A stretch of 16,319 nucleotides of DNA. It comes from Modestobacter sp. GTDB taxonomy: Bacteria; Actinomycetota; Actinomycetes; Mycobacteriales; Geodermatophilaceae. The DNA lies in the NCBI GenBank assembly GCA_025966175.1, contig JAOPVN010000082.1, positions 1 through 16,319 on the forward strand, given 5' to 3'. A program made the translations under genes and the position numbers. The notes under the pieces are model-generated. The model saw only the letters and a program-made list of their open reading frames with translations. It did no database searches and was not told the origin of the DNA. Within the stretch, counting starts at the first letter, position 1, and each line of letters begins with the position of its first letter. This document shows, piece by piece, positions 6,565 to 12,648 of the stretch.

Positions 6565-7443
6565 GTGAGCGCGCCCGTGGACCCCCGGACCGGCTGGGCG
6601 CTGCCCGCCCTGGGTGCGATGCCCCGCACCGCAGAGCTGGAGCCGCTGGTGGCCCGGGTGCTGGCGCCCAACTCCTCCGGGATGACCCTGGACGGCACGA
6701 ACACCTACGTGGTCGGCGCCCCCGGCAGCGGCCAGGCCGTGGTCGTGGACCCCGGGCCCGCCGACGAGGCGCACCTGGCGGCGGTCGAGGGGGTGTTGGC
6801 CACCCGGGACGCCCGGGTGGTCGCGGTCCTGGTGACCCACCACCACGGCGACCACGCCGAGGCCGCGCAGCCCTGGGGAGCGCGGTTCGGTGCGCCCGTC
6901 GCGGCCGCGTCGGCTGCGGTCGCCGGTCCCGACGGGCGGGTGCTCGCTCCGGGCGAGCAGCTCCGGTTGGCCGGCACGACCATCGGCGTCGTCGCCACCC
7001 CCGGGCACACCGCCGACCACCTGGCATTCCGGCTGGAGTCCGGCGCGGTGCTGGTCGGTGACCACGTGCTCGGGCGCGGCACGTCGGTGGTGACCCATCC
7101 GGAGGGGGACGTCGCCGCCTACCTGGAGTCGCTGCGCCGGGTGCACGACCTGGGCCCCTCGGCGCTGTACTGCGGGCACGGCCCGGAGCTGACCGTGGAC
7201 CCGACGGCGGTCCTGGACTTCTACCGGGCGCACCGGGCGTACCGCGAGCAGCAGCTGCTGGCCGCGCTCGCCGTCGGGCCGCGCAGCGTCGATCAGCTGG
7301 TCGCGGAGGTGTATGCCGCCGTGCCGGAGCTCCTGTGGCCGGCCGCCGCCCAGTCGACCCGCGCGACGCTGGCCAAGCTGGTCACCGAGGGCCGGGTCGA
7401 GGCGCGCGCCGGGGACGCCGTCGTGCTGGCCGATCCCCGGTGA
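6565..7443 (+). CDS. MBL-fold metallo-hydrolase, LACTB2/glyoxalase-II-like
   Basis: This 292-residue cytosolic metallo-beta-lactamase-fold enzyme has the dinuclear zinc signature THHHGDH at 91-97, PGHT with H148, GDH with D166, and CGHG with H205. The LDGTNTYVV stretch before the first strand and the C-terminal ~70 residues, which look like a winged helix, match LACTB2-like proteins. Those act on RNA or thioesters, so the substrate here is open. The GTG at 6565 is chosen from the TAGCGT box 7 bases upstream; starting further up would add 11 residues. Its stop overlaps the next gene's GTG start (GTGA), so the hydrolase and the GMC oxidoreductase are probably made together. Adjacent enzymes may act on related metabolites, but the sequence does not say which. 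Confidence 0.9.
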   Translation: MSAPVDPRTGWALPALGAMPRTAELEPLVARVLAPNSSGMTLDGTNTYVVGAPGSGQAVVVDPGPADEAHLAAVEGVLATRDARVVAVLVTHHHGDHAEAAQPWGARFGAPVAAASAAVAGPDGRVLAPGEQLRLAGTTIGVVATPGHTADHLAFRLESGAVLVGDHVLGRGTSVVTHPEGDVAAYLESLRRVHDLGPSALYCGHGPELTVDPTAVLDFYRAHRAYREQQLLAALAVGPRSVDQLVAEVYAAVPELLWPAAAQSTRATLAKLVTEGRVEARAGDAVVLADPR

Positions 7444-9095
7444 CGGACCCGCGGACGGCTGCTGGGACGGCGGGCCCGTGGGACGTCGTGGTGGTCGGCG
7501 CCGGCTCGTCGGGGTGCGCGCTCGCGGCCCGGCTGGTCGACGCCGGCCGCCGGGTGCTGCTGCTCGAGGCCGGGGCCGACCACCCCCGACCGGCGGACTT
7601 CCCGGTGTCCCTCCGCGATGCCGCCACCCTCGGCGCGGCCATCCCGGGTCATCCGGCCACCTGGACCTACGCAGCGCAGCTGGCCGAGGACGTCAGCTAC
7701 CCGGTCGTCCGCGGACGCGTCGTCGGCGGCTCGAGCGCGGTGAACGGCACCTACTTCGTCCGCGGCACGCCGGCGGACTTCGACGGCTGGGCCGCAGCCG
7801 GCAACGACCTGTGGTCGGCGGCGGCCGTGCTGCCGGCCTTCCGCCGGTCCGAGACCGACACCGACTTCGGTGACGGGCCGGGCCACGGTGCCGACGGGCC
7901 GATGCCGGTCACCCGCCTGCGGCTGGACCACCCGGTCACCGACGCGTTCGCGGCGGCGTGCGACGCGCTGGGCTTCCCGGCCGAGCCGGACAAGAACGGC
8001 GGTGGGACGCCCGGGCACGGCCCGATCCCGCTCAACGTCCGCAACGGGGTGCGGGTGAACACCGCGATGGCCTACCTCTCGCCGCGCCGCGGGTCGGGGC
8101 TGCTGACCGTCCGCGGGGACACCCCGGTGAGCCGGGTGGTGGTGGAGGGCGGTCGCGCCGTGGGCGTGCAGACGCCGGACGGCGTCGTCCGGGCCGACGA
8201 GGTCGTGCTCGCCGCCGGGGCCGTCGCCTCACCGCACCTGCTGATGCTGTCCGGGATCGGCCCGGCCGCCCAGCTGCGGGCTGCCGGCGTGCCGGTGCTC
8301 GTGGACGCCCCGGGTGTCGGCGCCGACTTCAGCGACCACCCCGACCTCTACGTCACCTGGCAGCCGAGCCGGCGGCTGCCCATGCCCCGCGGCCTGCTGC
8401 CGCTGGCCACGGCGCTCAACACCGCCGCGGAGGGCTCCGGGGCCACGGCCGACCTGGAGGTCATGCCCTGGCTCAAGCCGTTCCGGAAGGTGCTGCTGGA
8501 CCGCTCGCAGGGGCCGGCGCTGGCCGGGGTCGGTGCCGCGCTGCGGCGGTCGGCCGGCACGCTGCGGGCGCTGCGCGGCGCCTCGCTGTACCGGGTGCTG
8601 GACCAGGCCCGCCGTCGGGACGACCTGTACCTCGCGGTCGCACTGCAGCAGGAGGCCAGCCGCGGCCGGCTCACCCTCACCAGCGCCGACCCTCTCGTCC
8701 AGCCCCGGTTGGAGCACCGGTACCTCACCGAGGAGTCCGACCGGCGCCGGCTGCGTGAGGGCGTCCGGCTGGCCGCCGAGCTGCTGCGGACGGCGGCGTT
8801 CGCCCCGCTGGTCGCCGAGCGCACCGGGCTGCCCGAGGAGGTGCTCACCGACGACCGTGAGCTGGACCGGTGGACCCGACGGCACCTGGCCACCGCCATC
8901 CACCTGGCCGGCACGGCCCGGATGGGACCCGACAGCGACCCCGGCGCGGTCGTGGACCAGCACCTGCGGGTCCGGGGCGTGGACGGGCTGCGGGTCGTCG
9001 ACACCTCCGTCATGCCCCAGGTGACGTCACGGGGTCCCGCGGCGACCGCGGTGATGATCGGCGAGCGGGCCGCGGAGCTGATGACCGGCCGCTGA
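7440..9095 (+). CDS. GMC-family FAD-dependent oxidoreductase, MftG-like
   Basis: This 551-residue flavoenzyme belongs to the glucose-methanol-choline oxidoreductases. The FAD-binding GAGSSG is at 20-25, and an acidic strand end LLLEAG is at 40-45. GRVVGGSSAVNG is the GMC signature 1 region, and SGIGPAAQLRAAG resembles signature 2. HLAGTARMG (488-496) carries the catalytic histidine. Near the C-terminus the second catalytic position lies in VTSRGPAAT (528-536), without the His/Asn of choline dehydrogenases. This and the NGTYFVRGTPADFDGW block resemble MftG (Rv0697 family), a mycofactocin-linked dehydrogenase, though MftG is usually shorter (about 480). No mftA-F genes are visible. The GTG start overlaps the hydrolase stop. 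GMC membership is firm; the MftG link is tentative. Confidence 0.92.
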   Translation: MTDPRTAAGTAGPWDVVVVGAGSSGCALAARLVDAGRRVLLLEAGADHPRPADFPVSLRDAATLGAAIPGHPATWTYAAQLAEDVSYPVVRGRVVGGSSAVNGTYFVRGTPADFDGWAAAGNDLWSAAAVLPAFRRSETDTDFGDGPGHGADGPMPVTRLRLDHPVTDAFAAACDALGFPAEPDKNGGGTPGHGPIPLNVRNGVRVNTAMAYLSPRRGSGLLTVRGDTPVSRVVVEGGRAVGVQTPDGVVRADEVVLAAGAVASPHLLMLSGIGPAAQLRAAGVPVLVDAPGVGADFSDHPDLYVTWQPSRRLPMPRGLLPLATALNTAAEGSGATADLEVMPWLKPFRKVLLDRSQGPALAGVGAALRRSAGTLRALRGASLYRVLDQARRRDDLYLAVALQQEASRGRLTLTSADPLVQPRLEHRYLTEESDRRRLREGVRLAAELLRTAAFAPLVAERTGLPEEVLTDDRELDRWTRRHLATAIHLAGTARMGPDSDPGAVVDQHLRVRGVDGLRVVDTSVMPQVTSRGPAATAVMIGERAAELMTGR

Positions 9096-9124
9096 GCGAC
9101 GCCCGCCCTCCTCGGTGGGACCGG

Positions 9125-10573
9125 TCAGTCGGTGCCGAACTCCATCGCGGCGCGGTCGAGCAGCTCCTCGTCCTCGGAGACCTGGCCGCGGGAGGCGATC
9201 GCCTCGGCGCCGCCCTCGGGCATCGCCCCGATCAGGCCGGTGGAGGCCGCCTGCGCGGCACCGATGAGCGCCGGGTGCGAACTGCCGACCATGCCGAGCG
9301 CGGCGTACTGCTCGAGCTTGGCGCGCGAGTCGGCGATGTCGAGGTTGCGCATGGTCAGCTGGCCGATCCGGTCCACCGGCCCGAACGCGGAGTCCTCGGT
9401 GCGCTCCATGGACAGCTTGTCCGGGTGGTAGCTGAACGCCGGCCCGGAGGTGTCCAGGAGGGAGTAGTCCTCACCGCGCCGCAGCCGCAGGGTCACCTCG
9501 CCGGTGACCGCCGTTCCGACCCAGCGCTGCAGCGACTCGCGCAGCATCAGCGCCTGGGGGTCCAGCCAGCGGCCCTCGTACAGCAGCCGGCCCAGTCGCC
9601 GTCCCTCGCCGTGGTAGGTCGCGATGGTGTCCTCGTTGTGGATCGCGTTGACCAGCCGCTCGTACGCCGCGTGCAGCAACGCCATGCCCGGGGCCTCGTA
9701 GATGCCCCGGCTCTTGGCCTCGATGATGCGGTTCTCGATCTGGTCGGACATGCCCAGCCCGTGCCGGCCGCCGATGGCGTTGGCCTCGAGCACCAGGTCC
9801 ACGGCGGAGGCGAACTCCTTGCCGTTGATCGTCACCGGACGCCCCTGCTCGAAGCCGATCGTGACGTCCTCCGCGGCGATCTCGACGGCGGGGTCCCAGA
9901 ACCGGACGCCCATGATCGGGTCGACCGTCTCGATGCCGGCGTCGAGGTGCTCGAGCGCCTTGGCCTCGTGGGTCGCGCCCCAGATGTTCGCGTCGGTGGA
10001 GTAGGCCTTCTCCGCGCTGTCCCGGTAGGGCAGGCCGTGGGCGACCAGCCACTCCGACATCTCCTTGCGGCCGCCGAGCTCGCTGACGAAGTCGGCGTCC
10101 AGCCACGGCTTGTAGATCCGCAGGGACGGGTTGGCCAGCAGCCCGTAGCGGTAGAACCGCTCGATGTCGTTGCCCTTGAAGGTCGAGCCGTCGCCCCAGA
10201 TCTGGACGCCGTCCTCCAGCATCGCGCGCACCAGCAGGGTGCCCGTGACCGCCCGGCCGAGCGGGGTGGTGTTGAAGTAGCTGCGGCCGCCGGACCGGAT
10301 GTGGAACGCCCCGCAGGTCAGCGCCGCGAGCCCCTCTTCCACGAGGGCCGCCCGGCAGTCGACCAGTCGGGCGATCTCCGCGCCGTACGTGCTGGCGCGC
10401 CCGGGGACCGAGCCGATGTCGGGCTCGTCGGCCTGGCCGATGTCCGCGGTGTAGGTGCACGGCACCGCACCCTTGTCGCGCATCCAGGCGACCGCTACGG
10501 AGGTGTCGAGGCCGCCGGAGAAGGCGATTCCGACGCGCTCGCCGGTGGGCAGGGAGGTGAGCACCTTGGACAC
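9125..10573 (-). CDS. argG: Argininosuccinate synthase, long (E. coli-type)
   Basis: This 482-residue cytosolic enzyme condenses citrulline and aspartate with ATP to give argininosuccinate, the penultimate step of arginine synthesis. The PP-loop ATP motif AFSGGLDTS is at 17-25. GVQIWGDGSTFKGND, MSDQIENRIIEAKSRG and RLLYEGRWLDPQ are closely like the 447-residue E. coli form, not the ~400-residue type. The extra C-terminal ~35 residues are Glu/Ala-rich. The GTG at 10573 gives the usual VSKVLTSLP start and sits 7 bases after a CATACT -10 box. A TTG 36 bases upstream stays in frame but would place the promoter inside the gene. No other arg gene is next to it. An ARG-box-like palindrome overlaps the promoter, implying repression by ArgR when arginine is plentiful. 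Confidence 0.97.
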   Translation of the reverse strand: MSKVLTSLPTGERVGIAFSGGLDTSVAVAWMRDKGAVPCTYTADIGQADEPDIGSVPGRASTYGAEIARLVDCRAALVEEGLAALTCGAFHIRSGGRSYFNTTPLGRAVTGTLLVRAMLEDGVQIWGDGSTFKGNDIERFYRYGLLANPSLRIYKPWLDADFVSELGGRKEMSEWLVAHGLPYRDSAEKAYSTDANIWGATHEAKALEHLDAGIETVDPIMGVRFWDPAVEIAAEDVTIGFEQGRPVTINGKEFASAVDLVLEANAIGGRHGLGMSDQIENRIIEAKSRGIYEAPGMALLHAAYERLVNAIHNEDTIATYHGEGRRLGRLLYEGRWLDPQALMLRESLQRWVGTAVTGEVTLRLRRGEDYSLLDTSGPAFSYHPDKLSMERTEDSAFGPVDRIGQLTMRNLDIADSRAKLEQYAALGMVGSSHPALIGAAQAASTGLIGAMPEGGAEAIASRGQVSEDEELLDRAAMEFGTD

Positions 10574-10580
10574 GGTAAGA

Positions 10581-10609
10581 AGTATGCACGCCCGTGCATG
10601 GTCATGCAA
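10581..10609 (-). promoter_or_regulatory. argG promoter (-35 TTGCAT, -10 CATACT)
   Basis: On the minus strand TTGCAT (10604-10609) and CATACT (10581-10586) are separated by exactly 17 bases. The GTG start follows the -10 by 7 bases, so the message is probably leaderless. The -35 and spacer coincide with the putative ArgR operator. Confidence 0.65.
10584..10608. promoter_or_regulatory. ARG-box-like ArgR operator in the argG promoter
   Basis: Two overlapping inverted repeats lie here. TGCAT-GACC-ATGCA spans 10595-10608, and ATGCACG-GG-CGTGCAT spans 10584-10599. TGCAT half-sites are characteristic of ARG boxes in streptomycetes and relatives, which bind the arginine-responsive hexameric ArgR. 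The site covers the spacer and -10 edge of the argG promoter, the expected place for repression. argR is not in this window. Confidence 0.6.
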
Positions 10610-10634
10610 AGCCGGGGGGGTCCCGCGGCCGCGC

Positions 10635-11294
10635 TCAGCGCTGGGCGTCGGCGAGGGCCAGCGACCGGTCCAGGTAGAGCGCCCCCACCGACAGCAGCGG
10701 GTGCAGGTCTCCCAGGATCCGGTCGAGCACCTGCTGGGAGTCGGCCTCCTCCGGCGCGTGCTCCGGTGACGCGGCGGCCATCTCGGCCAGCCCGGCGGCG
10801 GCCTCGGTGAGGGTGGGCCAGAGGTGTCCCCACTGCCAGAACTCGTAGGTGCCCAGCGGCACGCGGGCCACCGGGGGCATGCCCAGCAGTCCGATCCCGT
10901 CGACGCCGGGCTCGTCGGGGAGCTCGCCCAGCCCGAGCAGCAGCGACTGGACGCGATGGGTGTCGGCGAACTGGGCGGCCTCCGCCGTGCCGGGGCTCAC
11001 CTCGGCCACCAGACCGCGACCGATCAGCGCGTCCAGCACCGGCTCCGGCTCGTCGATCCCGGCCGCCCGCGCGGCCCGGCAGAGCTCGCTGCGCGTCCAC
11101 GGCGCCCGGTCGATCCGGTCCCGGCGTCCGTGCGCGAGCGCCCACACGTCGGCCGTCGGCCGGTCCTGCAGCAGCGGACTGTCCCAGCCCAGCCGGACGA
11201 CCCAGTAGGCCGGCGGCGCACCACGATGCTGGTGGAAGGGCCCCATTGCGTGCCCGAGCGGGAACACCAGCGGTTCGCCGGTCGGTGCGGTCAT
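10635..11294 (-). CDS. Uncharacterised protein, diverged tandem copy B
   Basis: This 219-residue soluble protein has no signal peptide and no membrane segment, and I recognise no family. It is a paralog of the gene just upstream. FPLGHA (11-16), DVWALAHG (49-56), PWTRSELC (65-72), QSLLLGLGELPDEP (116-129), YEFWQW (150-155) and ILGDLHPLLSVGALYLD (193-209) align in order with that protein. Residues of about 65-100 (Trp-Thr-x-x-Glu-Leu helix, a turn with Gly-Ile-Asp, a Leu-rich helix, GLVAEV strand) look like a winged-helix fold, so a regulatory role is possible but unproven. The ATG at 11294 is chosen because it overlaps the upstream stop as ATGA; a longer in-frame reading would run inside the upstream gene. 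Confidence 0.85.
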   Translation of the reverse strand: MTAPTGEPLVFPLGHAMGPFHQHRGAPPAYWVVRLGWDSPLLQDRPTADVWALAHGRRDRIDRAPWTRSELCRAARAAGIDEPEPVLDALIGRGLVAEVSPGTAEAAQFADTHRVQSLLLGLGELPDEPGVDGIGLLGMPPVARVPLGTYEFWQWGHLWPTLTEAAAGLAEMAAASPEHAPEEADSQQVLDRILGDLHPLLSVGALYLDRSLALADAQR

Positions 11295-11914
11295 CAGCTC
11301 ACCGCCCAGGTGTCCAGGCAGACGGCGTTGGGGGTCAGCAGTCGGTGCAGGTCCTCCAGCAGCGAGGCCAGCAGCGCCTCCGGGTCGCTGGCCAGCGGGT
11401 CGTCGATGCCGACCCGGGCGGCGGTGGCGGCGGCCCCCTCGCAGGCCCGCCAGAGGCTGCTCTCCATGGTGGCCCACTCGAACAGGTCGTAGGCGGCCGC
11501 GGACAGCACGGCCAGCGGGCGGCCGGGCAGCCCGACCGAGTAGGCCTCCGGGTTCTCCGCCGAGTTCCCCAGGCCGAGGACCAGCGGCACCATCCGGACC
11601 CGTCGGCCGAGCGCGAGCCCGGACGCGGTGCCCGGCGCGGCGAGGGCCACCAGGCCGGTCTCCTCGAGGCGTGCCAACCGGGCCGGCGCGTCGGGGAGCC
11701 CCACCGTGGTCGCCTGGGCCGCCAGCTCGTCGGGGGTCCAGGGGCGCGGAACGTGGTCGGCCGGGCCGTGGGCCATCGCCCAGACGCTGAAGTCGGTCGA
11801 GGACAGCTGCTGCAGCTGGGCCCCGACGCGGACGTGGAACTCGTCCTCGGCTGCGCGCACCCGGATCAGCTGCCCGATCGGGTAGACCTGCAGCGGGGCC
11901 GAGTCGCTGGTCAT
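11294..11914 (-). CDS. Uncharacterised protein, diverged tandem copy A
   Basis: This 206-residue soluble protein of unknown family is the first gene of a two-gene unit with its paralog. Shared landmarks are YPIGQL (11-16), SVWAMAHG (43-50), PWTPDELA (58-65), VPLVLGLGNSAENP (109-122), YDLFEW (142-147) and LLEDLHRLLTPNAVCLD (185-201). The middle third, from PWTPDELA through LEETGLVAL, has the rhythm of a winged helix. The ATG at 11914 is supported by TAGGCT 7 bases upstream; an open reading further upstream crosses that promoter and is unlikely to be translated. Pairs of similar subunits made by overlapping genes often form heterodimers, which is an inference here. Confidence 0.87.
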   Translation of the reverse strand: MTSDSAPLQVYPIGQLIRVRAAEDEFHVRVGAQLQQLSSTDFSVWAMAHGPADHVPRPWTPDELAAQATTVGLPDAPARLARLEETGLVALAAPGTASGLALGRRVRMVPLVLGLGNSAENPEAYSVGLPGRPLAVLSAAAYDLFEWATMESSLWRACEGAAATAARVGIDDPLASDPEALLASLLEDLHRLLTPNAVCLDTWAVS

Positions 11915-11921
11915 CGCGGGG

Positions 11922-11927
11922 AGCCTA
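11922..11927 (-). promoter_or_regulatory. -10 element TAGGCT, leaderless start of the paralog pair
   Basis: TAGGCT on the minus strand lies 7 bases before the ATG at 11914, the same box and spacing as at the amino-acid dehydrogenase. It supports the short start and separate transcription from the small membrane protein upstream. Confidence 0.6.
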
Positions 11928-12011
11928 GCCGGGGCCGAGGAGCGTCGGCCGGGTCGCCGGGTCGCCGCCGGAGCCGCCGTCGGGCTGGGCGGGCCCCTCC
12001 CGGACCGGGGA

Positions 12012-12221
12012 TCAGCGGACGGCGCGGATCTGGGTGCTGGTCGTGGACAGCGGTGACCAGGCGTCCGGGTGCGGCTGCCCGGCGTCCACCACCCAGGACG
12101 GCGTGCGGGTGGCCGTCGTCTGGCCACGGGTCGCCGGACGGGCGCTGAGGTGCACGATCAGGGAGAGCAGCACGAGCAGCCCCACGAGCACGCCAGCGAT
12201 GACCAGAAGCGTCGAGAGCAT
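12012..12221 (-). CDS. Small single-pass membrane protein
   Basis: This 69-residue protein has one N-terminal transmembrane helix (about residues 4-25, almost entirely Leu/Val/Ile/Ala/Gly) followed by HLSARP. A polar 40-residue tail rich in Thr, Ser and Pro follows, containing two Trp-centred patches (SWVVDAG and AWSPLS). The orientation is not certain; the Arg after the helix suggests a cytoplasmic tail. I do not recognise a family. The ATG at 12221 is supported by TAACTT 6 bases upstream. It is on the same strand as the paralog pair, 97 bases ahead of it, but that pair has its own promoter box. No terminator is clear in 11915-12011. Confidence 0.6.
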   Translation of the reverse strand: MLSTLLVIAGVLVGLLVLLSLIVHLSARPATRGQTTATRTPSWVVDAGQPHPDAWSPLSTTSTQIRAVR

Positions 12222-12227
12222 GTATGG

Positions 12228-12233
12228 AAGTTA
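12228..12233 (-). promoter_or_regulatory. -10 element TAACTT, leaderless start of the small membrane protein
   Basis: TAACTT on the minus strand is followed by 6 bases and then the ATG at 12221, matching the spacing seen at other genes in this window. No -35 is obvious. Confidence 0.5.
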
Positions 12234-12273
12234 GTGGTGCGGACCGGTCCGTGTCCGGGAGCGCGACGGGCAG

Positions 12274-12309
12274 AAGTCACCGAAGCTGAGGGTCGTACTG
12301 CGGTGACTT
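12274..12309. repeat. 9-bp perfect inverted repeat with 18-base spacer
   Basis: AAGTCACCG at 12274-12282 and CGGTGACTT at 12301-12309 are exact reverse complements. They lie in a gene-free stretch next to the TetR relic. They could be a hairpin, an operator for a lost regulator, or the remains of a small mobile repeat. No gene reads through this region convincingly. Confidence 0.5.
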
Positions 12310-12410
12310 TGACAGTTGACGACGTCGACATGGCGACTTCGCCGGCGTCTCGCCGCCCCGCTCTGGGCAGAGTCTGCCAGAAGACGCCGCGATCGGCCCG
12401 GGCTCGTTGG

Positions 12411-12580
12411 TCACGGCAGTTCCGGATCGACCAGATCGGCCAGTACTCGGGCGAGCAGGTCCCCGGGGACGGCGGTGGGGTCGGTAGTGCCTCGATGGCC
12501 AGGCCGTTGGAGAGCGCGATCAGCACGACGGTCAGCGACTCGGCGTCCCCTCCGGTCCGCACCGCGCGCTGCCAGAACCC
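12411..12580 (-). pseudogene. Frameshifted C-terminal remnant of a TetR-family regulator
   Basis: On the minus strand, from 12580, one frame reads a typical TetR C-terminal helix, including DAESLTVVLIALSNGLAIEA. Near 12485 the similarity jumps to another frame, reading DPTAVPGDLLARVLADLVD and ending at TGA 12411-12413. One missing base would restore a continuous, ordinary TetR C-terminus. The DNA-binding half is absent: upstream of 12580 the sequence runs into two palindromic repeats and then pobA. The gene is therefore truncated and broken. It may once have regulated a neighbour. An open frame spans the region but its second half is not protein-like. Confidence 0.7.
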
Positions 12581-12581
12581 G

Positions 12582-12603
12582 TCACTTTCGGCGCCGAAAG
12601 CGA
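12582..12603. repeat. Palindromic repeat, copy 1 (TTTCGGCGCCGAAA core)
   Basis: A 16-base perfect palindrome at 12585-12600 extends to 22 bases with one mismatch. It matches copy 2 at 21 of 22 positions, and the centres are 35 bases apart. It sits exactly where the TetR remnant loses its upstream part. Confidence 0.8.
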
Positions 12604-12613
12604 AGCGGCGTCG

Positions 12614-12641
12614 TCCTCACTTTCGGCGCCGAAAGTGAGGA
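12614..12641. repeat. 28-bp perfect palindrome, copy 2, just past pobA
   Basis: The half-site TCCTCACTTTCGGC is followed directly by its exact reverse complement. It begins 7 bases after the pobA stop, so it may act as the pobA terminator. Its duplication 35 bases away, and its position at the edge of a broken gene, also suit a REP-like dispersed element. The rest of 12222-12648 contains the TetR relic and the inverted repeat described separately. Confidence 0.85.
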
Positions 12642-12648
12642 GGAGGGG

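Noticed and set aside
9082..9127. Terminator between the convergent GMC oxidoreductase and argG genes
   Set aside because: The only pairing is a 7-base TGACCGG/CCGGTCA repeat with a loop of over 30 bases, which is too weak.
11915..12011. Terminator after the small membrane protein
   Set aside because: Only short CCGG-type complementarities are present, expected by chance in such GC-rich DNA.
12309..12332. Promoter starting with a perfect TTGACA at 12309-12314
   Set aside because: There is no -10-like hexamer at 16-18 bases downstream and no gene follows on the plus strand.
12158..12562. Open minus-strand frame that could be read as a 134-residue protein
   Set aside because: Only its first part resembles TetR; after about 12485 the protein-like signal moves to another frame and the rest is not protein-like. 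It also overlaps the start of the small membrane protein. Recorded as a pseudogene.
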